Below are positions 10,821 to 21,515 of a DNA stretch of 64,000 nucleotides, in pieces. How positions within the stretch are numbered: position 1 is the first letter of the stretch; the number at the start of each line of letters is the position of its first letter. Under the pieces are notes generated by a model that did no database searches, was not told the DNA's origin, and saw only the letters and a list, made by a program, of their open reading frames with translations. Origin of the DNA: Strongyloides papillosus (lineage: Eukaryota; Nematoda; Chromadorea; Rhabditida; Strongyloididae); NCBI GenBank assembly GCA_005656395.1, contig SRSI01000050.1, positions 1,984,001 to 2,048,000 on the forward strand, in the 5' to 3' direction. The position numbers were made by a program, and so were the translations under genes.

Positions 10821-12470
10821 TGTGTTTCATGATGTTTGAAAATTAATTTGCCTATATATAGTGGGAATTTCCACTAATCTCTTGAGATAATAAATTTATT
10901 TGTACTTTAAATAAATTAAATCGATATATTTTGTTGTACTTTTATTACTCAAATAAATTTAATCAAATTATTTTTTACACTTTTAATGCAGATTTTGGTA
11001 ACTTTCTAACATAAATTTAAATTTAGCATGTTTTTTTTAATATTGAATCAAATAATAAAATGAAAGAACAACAGTAATATTAATTTACATGTCTATAGCA
11101 TTTCAAGAACAAAGTTTTTTTATTTGTTTAAAACATTTTTATTGTTTTTTTTATCAAAAAAAGTCATATTTTTTGTAAACTCAGGTGACTTAAGTTTTTT
11201 TATATACCATTGATCGTTGTCATTTTTTGTGTTTTTTAAATAAGTGTTTTTTTTATGAAAAATACTAAACATCCTATTACAAATTCCTATATACACACAG
11301 AAAAATTTTTTCCGTTACTTTGGCGGAGGATCTGTGGCATAAACAATGCTATCATTATTTAAAAATAAATGAAGTGAATTAATTAAAGAACAAACACATT
11401 TATAATTTCTGTAGCAAATCTAAATTAAATAAATGCATAATAAATTATGAATCAAGTAAAGTTTATTATATAAAGTAATTCGAAAAAAATATTTAAATGC
11501 CACTAGTTGAACAGTTATTTTTATTATCATTCAATATTTCTATGCTAAATTATTTAGAAAATATTTAGTTTTTTTTCATATTAAAATTTTTTGGTACTTT
11601 TACTTGAAACGCCTCTTGATGGATATTATATAAAAAAGTATTGTACAACATTTTTACTTATTATCTTTTTCGTGTTTTAATATTATAAATTCGATAATGC
11701 TCCTTTAATTACTCACATACTCAATTGTAGTTTCTTTTTTAAAAAAATACATACCATTTTTTACTTAACTGTAGTGATTTTTTTTATAAAGTTAAGGCAA
11801 TTTTATCTTAGAGACAGCTTTAAAAAAATCTGCGTCTAAACTGCAGGAAATAATTTTATGTTTATCTATTTGCCAAAAATTAAAAGTTTTTTTTTCGTGT
11901 ATAACATTATTATTTTAAACGTGTTAAAATGATTTTCATTTATTCAGATAATTTATAACTGATAATAATGATAAAATGATCGAAAAATATTCCTATATCC
12001 ATGAATCTTCTAAACTCAACGTTTTTTACCAATAAATTTTTATTAAGCCACGAGATCAACATTTTTACTAATGAGTCCACCTTGAAACATCTGAATCCGA
12101 TATTTTTATATATAATTTTCAAAATCATGTGTTTCCATACATGATTCCTCTGAATCCAAAACTTTTCATCCGTGACACCCATGTGAAGACCCGAGTCCGT
12201 CAAAATCTCCTTTTGGACATTCTGAATCCAGTATTCACCTATGAATCCCAAATAAAATTTATGAATTCAATGTAATTAATCAAGAAACCCTTTAATATCA
12301 TATTATTGAAAAATAAATTAAATTTATCATTTATAACTTTACCAAATGTTAAGGTTAGACTTTCCACATTCTTGAGAAAAGTTCTAAATTCCGCAAAAGA
12401 TTGGTGCATTATTGAGCAAAATTCTTTATTCAGCAAAGAGCAACCAAAAAAAATTTATACTAGAATTTGA
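10821..12470. other. Upstream spacer of astacin copy 2 with conserved coding-like relics
   Basis: No intact gene. On the minus strand short frames match unit A: DSIVYATDPPPK (about 11320-11355) before a gtaacg donor-like site, DNDQWYI followed by LKSPEFTKN (about 11175-11225), a 103-codon frame at 11940-12251 with repeated I-x-N and F-x-x-F-x-x motifs, and EFCSIMHQSFAEFRTFLKNV (about 12370-12430). See finding on shared frames. Confidence 0.5.
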
Positions 12471-12799
12471 GCAAATTTCTAAAACAAGAAAAAAACAACC
12501 AAAAACACTCGCGCATTAAGGTGATCAAACCTGTCACGACTTATTCATACTTTTGCAAAAAGATCCTACCCTCTCATTCGCATTTCCTGTAAAACTTAAA
12601 TAATTCATCTCTAAAGCCCATTTTTTGAATTATGATTTCTTAGTAATTATTGCTTTGATAAACTGATAAAGTTATTTTTTACAGTTATTAAAATGCTTCA
12701 ACCTTCTTAAAATAAGCTTTGATCTATTTATTCTTTAGTCTTTCTACCAATTTCTCCTTTTCTCTCTGTAAAATTAACTGTTAGTTCTTAAGATGCGAT

Positions 12800-13580
12800 G
12801 TGAATATTATGAAAATATCTCTATGGTTTTTAATCTTTAGAGTGGGATCCTGTATTTTTATAAATTAATGTGAATAAAGATACTATAAGAGGACGGATTT
12901 AAAGAATTTTCCAGAATTATATATTTAGAAATAATGGGTACCCCAATTTTTTGTAGTGAATTTTATCCATTCCTTTATTACTGTATCATTAATGATTTTA
13001 TTTACCTTTATAGTATAGTGTTTATGTTAAAATTTCCTATATGGGGATTCTTTTTAGATAAATTTCTGGAAAACACCTTCCTAGCACAGATTGCATTCTT
13101 AATTGTTACATCAACAAGTTTAGTACCATTTATTCATGGACTAATTATAAATTTCATACGTTTTATAGCAATATACTATTAATTAGGGTAGAAGAATATT
13201 TTTACAGTAAGGAAAATCAAACAAATGTGTATTGTAATGTTACTTTTAGTTTTGGGATTGGATTTCTAACAATTTTCTTTGAATCAAGTTATTTATTAGT
13301 AATTGTTACTTTTACACTTACGTTATTATAAGTAAAATCATCAATTATCATCTATCAGATATTTTATGGTATCTTTTTTACAGTTCTGCTATTGTATTAT
13401 CATCTTCGCTTATTGTCTCGGATATAGGTGGATTAAATAGAAATAAATACAACAGAAATATAAGATGTGTTGATAAGTATTATATATTCTTTTCATTTTT
13501 TATGCTTTTTGCGTCAATCCTAATGGAGATATACATTAGCATTAGGATTGGTTGAACATACCTAAAGAATATTAAAACTA
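12800..13580 (+). pseudogene. Serpentine (7TM) chemoreceptor-like relic 3
   Basis: Frame 12934-13182 encodes a first hydrophobic span, LENTFLAQIAFLIVTSTS, then LIINFIRFIAIYY before a stop. The part from about 13200 to 13580 aligns with relic 2 but is out of frame and interrupted. This copy has the best preserved 5' part. It is a decayed nematode chemoreceptor-type gene by the same reasoning as relics 1 and 2. Confidence 0.45.
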
Positions 13581-14212
13581 ATCACATTGCTAAAACCGTC
13601 CTTTTATGGTTTGTAATATAGTAGTATTAAATAATTTTTATTTTATCATTATCATACCAAAAGATATCAGGAAATTTATGGTGGAATGAACTATTTTAAA
13701 TGATATTTAGTAAAAAAAATTATTCTTATTCAAATGGACAATTTGTACAAACTAGGATAATGGTACAACTGTTTAATATAAATTGTGATATAAATTTTTT
13801 ATTTTTTTAAACCTTAATTAAATGTATACATATGTTTTAACTATGTTATTCTATCTTTAACCTTTATAATTAAAAAGCATGTAATCAAATAATAGTATTT
13901 AATCGTTAAAAACAAAATATAAACATTGTTATACAAAATTTCAATTTAATTCTAATATTTATATGTGTTAAATTATGTTGGTAACACTAATTAATACAAT
14001 TTTATTTTTACTACTATAAAATATGATAAATGAGAAATGTTATTTGGAAGTTTACAATTGATTTATAAAAAAAACCTTAGATTTTCAATTTTTTTTTCTA
14101 GAATTTTATTATTTGAACAGTAAACAATTCTTGTGGGTAACTAGCGAGATTGAAACGAGTTGGTGCCTGTATATAAAATACAAGCATTAATGATTAAAAT
14201 AAAGAATAATTT
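13581..14212. other. 3' flank of astacin copy 3, no gene
   Basis: AT-rich spacer homologous to 8906-9593. No coding sequence seen. Confidence 0.6.
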
Positions 14213-15445
14213 TTACGATAATGACAATGAAGTATCACGATATTTTATTTTTACTGTGCTGTTTGAGGTTAATCCCACATATTTCATTGTTACAACATTG
14301 TTTTCAGATAATATAACCATTTTAGTGTTTATTCCACAAAGTACGGCACCTGAAACAGATTTATCAGCAAGAAATTTTATTTCTAATCCTTGATCTGGTT
14401 GACAAACATAGCTATCAAGTAAATCTGTTTTTTCAATATACAATCGTACTTTACGTCCTTTTGGTGCTGTGATTTGAAAGTAACAACTTTTAATTCCATT
14501 AACAATTAAATTTTGGTACGTTCTTTTAGTTTTCAAAAATCTTCCTCGACCACATTCTTCATCCGAAGGTTTCAATTTAGTACACAGTGTTCCTGTATAA
14601 AATTCTGGGCACTTACAAACAGTACAATTGTTTGGGTTTGAGTATCCGTTCATTTTACATCTTAATTTTGGTTCAGGGCATCTATCACTACAATAATGAA
14701 TATTAAGTTGCTTTGCATCATTAAACCCAAATCGTGTTGACTGTCCTATAGTTTTTAAATAACTTTTATATTTATCTTTTGGTACCATTGTTTCTTGTCT
14801 ATTTTTTGTTGTTATATATCTATTGTAATGCATAACAGAACCGAAATCATATTTTAAGTCATATGGTAATGCTCTTATTAATTCGTAACGATCGAAATTA
14901 AATTGACTACCAGATTTTATGTTTTCATATTTTACATCAATATAATCATCTCTGTCATGTCTACTCATTTCATGAATCACACCAAGAGCATGAAGTGTCT
15001 CATGGAGAACACCCATAACATAACTACAATCCCTTCCTATAACTATACCTTGCCAAAAATTATCTGTTATTTTCCCAAGAGAAGAAAAACAGCGATTAGT
15101 TCCATTAACATATCTTAAGCCTCCATTTTTAAAATCAAGTGTTTCATGAAATCTTAAGCATGTTTCTTTTTCAAGAATTGCCAAAGCTTCCTGGACTAAT
15201 GTTTTATTTACGTCGTAACGGCAGTAATAACCAATTTGAGAAGACCATTCAAATTGCGCACTTGTGTAAATTGATTTTTTAATTCTAGTTTCATAAGATT
15301 CTGAATTACTATCAGCTTTAAAAGTACCTTCAATCTTAAAGATATTGTTAATTAATAAAAATGATTGTTTTTTAAAACCTACATTAGCAATTACTTGCAG
15401 TATGCATTGAGAAAATAAAAATAACTTGATAAAAGAATTCATCAT
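14213..15445 (-). CDS. Astacin-family zinc metalloprotease, copy 3
   Basis: Intact intronless gene of 410 codons. Signal peptide about residues 1-21, starting from either of two adjacent ATGs. The prodomain has ETRIKKSI. Zinc ligands H148, H152 and H158 and catalytic E149 lie in HETLHALGVIHEMSRHDRD; the Met-turn is SVMHY. An EGF-like Cys cluster and a CUB-like C-terminus follow, with the end of the protein (SNSTVKIKYRD) nearly shared with copy 2. Copies 2 and 3 share the LHALGVIHEMSRHDRD active site, while copy 1 differs at several positions, so copy 1 branched earlier or evolved faster. The 5' end here is the reference that reveals the T-run deletion in copy 1. Confidence 0.95.
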   Translation of the reverse strand: MMNSFIKLFLFSQCILQVIANVGFKKQSFLLINNIFKIEGTFKADSNSESYETRIKKSIYTSAQFEWSSQIGYYCRYDVNKTLVQEALAILEKETCLRFHETLDFKNGGLRYVNGTNRCFSSLGKITDNFWQGIVIGRDCSYVMGVLHETLHALGVIHEMSRHDRDDYIDVKYENIKSGSQFNFDRYELIRALPYDLKYDFGSVMHYNRYITTKNRQETMVPKDKYKSYLKTIGQSTRFGFNDAKQLNIHYCSDRCPEPKLRCKMNGYSNPNNCTVCKCPEFYTGTLCTKLKPSDEECGRGRFLKTKRTYQNLIVNGIKSCYFQITAPKGRKVRLYIEKTDLLDSYVCQPDQGLEIKFLADKSVSGAVLCGINTKMVILSENNVVTMKYVGLTSNSTVKIKYRDTSLSLS

Positions 15446-15914
15446 TTTACATGATGCTAGAAAATTATATTATCTATATATATGGTAGCAAATTCACCTG
15501 GGATAATAGATTTTTCCCTCCTCAAACAAATTGATTCAAAATATTTTTTACATTTTAACGAAAATTTTGGTTACTTTTTAACATAAATTCAAATTAAACA
15601 TATTTTTTTGGTATTAATACAAATAATAAAATTTAATGATAACAGTAATATTAATTTTCATGTAAATAACATTTCGAAAACAAAGTTTATTTTATTTATT
15701 TTAAACATTTTTTTTGTTTCCTTATGAAAATGAAATTATATTCTTTGTGATTTCAGGTGATTTAAGTTTAATTATATAGCACTGACTGTTGTCAATTTAT
15801 GTACTTTTTAAATTCATATTTATTTTTTTAGAGGAAAACAAGTGAACATCCTGTTATAAATTTAATAAATAATTTTGAGCGATTTTTTAATAATTTTATC
15901 AACATGGAATGCTT

Positions 15915-17330
15915 AATAATTTTATTTTTAAAAGCAATTCTTGTTTAGCAAATGACATTAAATGAACTTTATCTGGACTATCAGCAATATACAATAATCT
16001 AGCAGCAACATAAAATAAGCAAGGTGTGTATCTTTTCTAAGATCCAGTTCCCTATAAACTTGTAATGCTTATCAAAAACATTAATTGCCATTTTTGGAGT
16101 GATAATTTTAATCATGGCAATTTTTTAAATGATTTTTTGATTCTAATATGTCAATCGTATTGCCAGCTTTAAATACAAATAAACGTTGAGATTCTATTTC
16201 AATTCTTGACATTGATATATTATTTTTATCAATTGATATTCATTCAGTGTTTGTCTAAAAGCCTTTCTACGTTCAACCTCTATTCTTCATCGACTGTAAA
16301 TAATTTTTCAGCAAAACCAATAATTCGCATACAATGATGAATCCTTCATGATCCTAATCTTTCTTGTGGAATATCAAAGCCTCTTTTTTATCCAATAATT
16401 ATATTTTGTTTACCTACAACAACATTTTCAAAATTAATTTCTGCGTGGTCTAATGGAGTGTCAACACCCCCAAAAACCACCAAAAGCCTAACAATACGAA
16501 CACCTGGAGTATTTGTTGGTACAAGAATCATTAATCGTCGTAGGTGTTTATTATTATTTTCCCATCCAGTAATACGGCCTATAAAAATATATATTTTGCA
16601 TTGAAGATGTAAGGGACCCGTTGTAAAGCACTTCCTCCCATTCAAAATATATTTTCTCTACCATCTTCAATGGTATAAGACTAAATATTTGTGGCATCTG
16701 GTAAGGCAACATCTGGTTCTGTCATTGCAAAGCATGATTTGACGTGAGGCAAAACCATCAGCTAATGGAGAACTAGCTTGTCCTTGTTTTAATCTCATAT
16801 AGATTCCTTGAAATATGACAGTAAAACGGAAATATACAAAAGAAATATAAAATAACTATGATTTGTCTGTACTTATCAATGAGTCATCATAAATTTTATA
16901 TTGCTTATTAACAATTAACATTAGGTATATCATTAAAATTTAGTCCGCATTCCTCTCGAAGACCAGGTAATGCTATTCCATTTTTTGAGGTAATTTTAAA
17001 TTCATATCACCAACCAGTTCTGTACTATTATAATAATCAAAAACACATGTAGCAAGATCGCCTTAAAGAACTCTTATTGTGCTCATCTCTAAATCCAAAA
17101 TAGCTATAACATTATTTTCAATTGAATGGAAAATTAAATTATCTGATCTAAAATCAGAATGAACAAGAGCTGCTCTGTTTTGTTGTGAATATTGGATTGA
17201 ATCGATTTTAAAAGTATCTGTGCCTCACAATTCTTGTCGTCACAACTATTTGCCAATTCATAATCATTCTTCCCCTAACATATTTTATTAAATAGAATGG
17301 AGAATCAGGTAAATTCCCCTCATATACATA
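15915..17330 (-). pseudogene. ACAD11/ACAD10-like acyl-CoA dehydrogenase pseudogene
   Basis: Remains of a fusion protein of an aminoglycoside-phosphotransferase-like kinase domain and an acyl-CoA dehydrogenase, as in ACAD10/ACAD11. Reading 5' to 3' on the minus strand: LPDSPFYLIKYVRGR (about 17330-17285), HSDFRSDNLIFHSIENN and ILDLEMST (about 17160-17075; kinase brace/catalytic region), QGIYMRLKQGQASSPLADGF (about 16810-16750), an acyl-CoA dehydrogenase segment with a good frame at 16388-16645 (NGRKCFTTG, MILVPTNTPGV), RIHHCMRIIGFAEKLF (about 16345-16300), MSRIEIESQRLFVFKAGNT (about 16220-16150) and ADSPDKVHLMSFAKQE (about 15995-15945). Order matches the family, but stops, frame changes and missing stretches between pieces exclude a working gene. 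Confidence 0.85.
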
Positions 17331-17614
17331 AGTTTTTGGTTAATGGCAACTTTATATATAGAATATATGTATAATTTTAAATTTAATAATTATAATAATA
17401 AAACATAGTTGATGACTCAGAACTAATGATATGTTATTATTTTTCCATGTAAAATAATATTAAATTTTTTCTGCAAAAAAAGTATTGTATATTTTAAATA
17501 AGTAATATTAATTATTAAACATTATATATAAGGATAAAGTCATGTTTATTACATAAATAACTATAATACTTTGAAAAATTCATAAACTAATTTATCTTTT
17601 TTTCCCTTTTTCGT

Positions 17615-18455
17615 TTACTTCGGTGGTATAATAAGATACTTGTAAACAGTCAAACTATGTATACCAGCCGCCAAAACAACATGCAAATGCCATATAGCAT
17701 GAGCAAACGGTATTTTACCATCCATTTTAAAAAACACAACTCCAGAAAGGTATACCAACCCTCCACAGACCATATATTCTAAACCTGTTTGATCAACCAT
17801 CGAAGTTAAAACAAACGAAGGTGATGCCGCAATAAAAATATATAAAACCGTTTCAAATGTCTTATACCTATAAAAATGTTTATAAACAAAGTAAAAGTTA
17901 TATACAAACAAAAAAGTGTAACATTTTTTTTACTATTCATCATTATTACCTTTCATGGAAAGTTATTTGATATGAACAACCAAATACCGCAAAAACCCAT
18001 ATCATCCATTTCATATGTAAACCAAGAAATGAATCGCAGTGCCTTAATACTAACCATGGTGTGTAGGAGGATGCAATAAAAAAATATATAGCTACCCGAT
18101 CTGTTATATGAAGATAATATCTTAGTGTTGGTTTTAATGGCCTAAACAAAAGTTCACTTAAATGGTAACTTGACGACATTGTAAAAAGGAGCAATGTAAA
18201 AATTGTATAAATATAACAAACTAAATATTGGGTATTTGTATGGCTATTTTCAATCATCTGAAACATTCCATACCAAAACAGCGGAATTGGAAATAGATGA
18301 GATATCAGGTTTGCATAATGTTCGTAGACTGTTGGGTTGTATGAGGTTCCTGGTTTAGCTCTTGGGTTCATATAAATACTAAAAGAATTTTGTTTTTATT
18401 AAAGATTATATAGATTATTTTTTATTTACCTTTGAACACCACAGCCGGAACACAT
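17615..18455 (-). CDS. PAQR/MMD-like seven-TM receptor (hemolysin III superfamily)
   Basis: Three exons by splice-site reading: 18430-18455, 17950-18378 and 17615-17867, with introns of 51 and 82 nt; product 235 residues, close to the 238 of vertebrate MMD. Exon 1 is tiny (MCSGCGVQ plus two bases) and was placed because the following frame then matches the family start. Diagnostic residues are NPRAKPGTSYNPTVYEHYAN near the N-terminus, SSSYHLSELLF, HITDRVAIYFFIASSYTPW and the C-terminal HAIWHLHVVLAAGIH. Together these give the Ser/His/Asp/His metal-binding set of the CREST superfamily. Family members sit in Golgi or plasma membranes and several act in lipid signalling or membrane homeostasis. 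It lies 270 bases downstream of the Ser-rich gene on the same strand, so co-transcription is possible. Confidence 0.9.
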
Positions 18456-18725
18456 TTTTAAATTAAATATATGTGTAATATTATAGCATTTAAATTTTAA
18501 TTAAAATTTTATCCCTATGATAAAAAAATTTGCTAGTAAGCTAAAGTGAAATGAATAAATGCATCAATATTTGTTATTAATGATATTAATAAAATTTTAA
18601 ATATAAATCACGATATGTATAAATAAAAAAAGTGTGTTATTAAATATAATAATATATGAATAAAACAAAAGATTATCACTTTATAAATAGTAGTTAAATA
18701 AATAAATATAAAATAAAGACATATA

Positions 18726-20250
18726 TTAAATGGAATTAGGAATAGTAGAAATTGATGAAAGAGTAGTAGTTGTCGACCCATTATTGAGAAAAGTTTTTAT
18801 ATTTTTATTCTTAGAACATACACTTATTTCATCTCTTGACGTCATATTGTTATAATCTAAAATTGACCTTATTTTAAAGATTAAAAAATGAAAAAGGTGA
18901 ATATTTATAATAGTTAAATTTTCTTAAATGCTATTAAAATATTTTCATTTTGATACAAAATAATATATGTATATTTTTTTACAACTTACCAATGATACTT
19001 CCATTGTCTATACTGTCTAATTGTATTTCTTCTATTTTTAGTATACTTCTTTCTCTATCTATATTAAATGGTGTTGGAGTATCATTTTTTTTAAATGATT
19101 CATGGTAGTTGTTAGGAGAATATCTTTTAATTTTAGAGATGTCATCTAAATTATACACATCATTCTTGCTAACATTAGCTATAGAACCATCCACATCAAC
19201 TTCATATACAATAAAATCATGATTATATTGAAAATTTTTAAGATTAACCTGTCCAGGGGAATGATTAATTGAGATGGAGGAAGAGATTTCGCTGCTTAAG
19301 ATATTTGATGGTATATAAGATGATGACAAAGTGTCTTGGGAATTTACTGATAATTTATCCTCCGGTGTTGTAATTGTAGATGTTTGTAAACCAACATTTT
19401 TCAATTCTTTTTTACTCATATTGTCGTTTTCATTTAATTTCAATATATCATAAGATATTGGGGATGACTGAAACGTCTGAACACCAGTATCTATTTGCTG
19501 ATTAGAATTGACAACACTTCCTTGTTTACAAAGATTACCTATCTCCGTCATTAGAGCTTTTAACAAATCATTAGAAGACTCTTGACTTGGCATTTTCCGT
19601 AAAATCTCATCTGCTACCTTACTAGCAAGATCATTTAATTTTAAATTATTAATGGGTGTGTCGGTATTTGATGAAGTAGTGTGATATGATGATGATGATG
19701 AGGAAATTGATCGTGAAGATGATAATGATAGTCGTAAATTATTTTCAATTTTTTTATCTATCGTTGAATTATACCTATCAACAATATTATCAATATTGAT
19801 ATTTGAATCACAAAATATTGAATCACACAACAATCTGGAAATAAATTCTTTATCAATTACATTGGAATCACAAAAATTATTTTCCCTTTTCATCAAGTGC
19901 TAAAAAAAAAGTTATACATGACAAATATAAATTTAGACGTTTAATAAATTACACATATATATATATTTTTTTCACATATACATATATATTTCTAAACTTG
20001 TAAGAAGTTGGTTTTTTTTTCTGTCGTTTACACTTACAATAAAATATTTGTGATATTCTAAAAAAACGTCTCTTATTGCATCACCAATGACATCACCTTT
20101 TTCTTTCTCCTCTTCTTTGACGAAGTATAGGTTATTTTCTATATTTTTGGTATCATTACATAACTCAGATATTTTTTTTGTTATTTCATTGATTATTACA
20201 TCTTTTCCTTTTGGTAGTAATATTTTACTAATTTTATTATTTTCATCCAT
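18726..20250 (-). CDS. Unrecognised Ser/Asn-rich protein
   Basis: Modelled with three exons: 20038-20250, 18990-19899 and 18726-18856; the phases fit (71 codons, then 303 plus one base, then the rest) and give 417 residues. Donors are gtaagt (20037) and gtaagt (18989); acceptors are a long T-run plus ag (19900) and attttag (18857). The first 70 residues are charged and helical in look. The remainder is low complexity: a Ser-rich run near a DDDE-free region (SSSRSISSSSSSYH), a possible amphipathic helix NDLASKVADEILRKMP, and a Thr/Ser-rich tail. No signal peptide or membrane span. I do not recognise a family. The first intron could alternatively end the frame earlier, so the join between exons 1 and 2 is the weakest part. 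Confidence 0.6.
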
Positions 20251-21515
20251 TTCAATTGACAAAAAAAAATGCTATATCTTTGTGATTGTTAAAAAAAAAG
20301 AAAAGAAATAATTTTAATTGTAAGTTAACAATTTATTTATTAATCTTAGAAAGTATAGAATGAGTAAACAAATAGAAGAAGAAAGTTATAGAGAATTTAA
20401 TAGAGAAAAGATTATTATTATTATTACTTATTAATTGGTCATGGAAACAAACTAATCAATTTCTCTTTTTACACTATATAGAAAGAACACTTTTTCATTC
20501 TTTATACTCTCTATATACTATATATCACATAAACTTAATGAGGTTGCCATTTTCAATGAAAATCTTTATATATTCTCAATGTCTTTCCTATCTTAAACTA
20601 AAACTAACCGCATCTACAGCCTATAGATTCGCTTCTTCCACATAAAGACCACTGCTACATACTAATGAAATATAATGTCTGCATCATTTTCTACATCAAA
20701 ATTGTTAGAGTTTGATTGTGACTGCTCTTTCGAGTTCTTTCATACTTTTTACCCCCTCTCTCTACATATTTTTAATGATCTATCAATATATATCTTTATT
20801 TGTAGTCAGTCACATATATATATATTCTCCAACAACAACAACATCAATGAACACATACACAGGTCATCGTCGCATCTACATTCTCCCTATCACTCTCTCT
20901 CTCTCTATCATCTTAAACAGGGGTTCCTATAGCATTTTATCAATTTTAACGCAAAAATGGTACACGTAGAAAAGATATCTCATTGGGATGGTGTTTATAT
21001 TTCTCTTCCTACCCTACATCACCATAACACTCTTCCTCCATATATTAACCCAAAAATTTTTTGAAAAATTTACAAGTCTAATTTTTGGCTTTCCACCCAC
21101 TCCCAAAAGGTGTACTTTCCCTATGACCAATCAATTATATTTTTTATTTACTAACAACAATTATTGAGATAAATAATGATATTAAATAAAATTCCAATTA
21201 TTGGTATATTAAATTTACAGAAATAACTTTTTTAATGATAAAAAAAATTGGCTATACAAATTTTACAGTATTATAGTGTGTCAATAATATTTTTTTTATT
21301 TTTTTAAATTTTTGATTGCTAAAAGATAAATATTAGAGTAGAAAAGAAATAAATTTGTGTATTTTTCTTTAATAAAATTACTAGTGTAATTATTCTTTAA
21401 AAATATGAACTTGTTATCTTTTAATTGTACTTCCTTTTTTTAATGTTATTAATGTGAATGTATAAATAAGTACATTTTATTATTTTTAAAGAATAATTTA
21501 ATTTTGATTATAGTT
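20251..21515. other. Intergenic between divergent genes
   Basis: Upstream of both the Ser-rich gene and topoisomerase I. Contains a pyrimidine-rich stretch with ctctctct runs (about 20740-20930) that creates open frames by composition only. An acceptor-like sequence (gattatag) lies two bases before the topoisomerase start ATG and may be a trans-splice site. No gene seen. Confidence 0.6.

Larger units (their letters stand above)
7780..12470. repeat. Astacin segmental duplication, unit C (most complete)
   Basis: Contains in order the short conserved block (7790-7900), serpentine-receptor relic 2, astacin 3' flank, astacin copy 2 and its long upstream region. The upstream region (10821-12470) has no intact gene but holds several minus-strand frames that are also kept in unit A, including 11940-12251 and 12239-12436. 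These look like remnants of a neighbouring gene carried along in the duplication. Confidence 0.75.
12475..15850. repeat. Astacin segmental duplication, unit D, truncated on the right
   Basis: Starts with the conserved block at 12508-12560, then serpentine-receptor relic 3, astacin copy 3 and about 400 bases of upstream sequence still alignable with units A and C (for example 15740-15800). Similarity is lost at about 15850, just before the ACAD11-like pseudogene. Confidence 0.75.

Noticed and set aside
20675..20969. Overlapping 85-codon frames upstream of topoisomerase I
   Set aside because: Two frames open at once over a pyrimidine-rich tract with ctctct runs; composition explains both.
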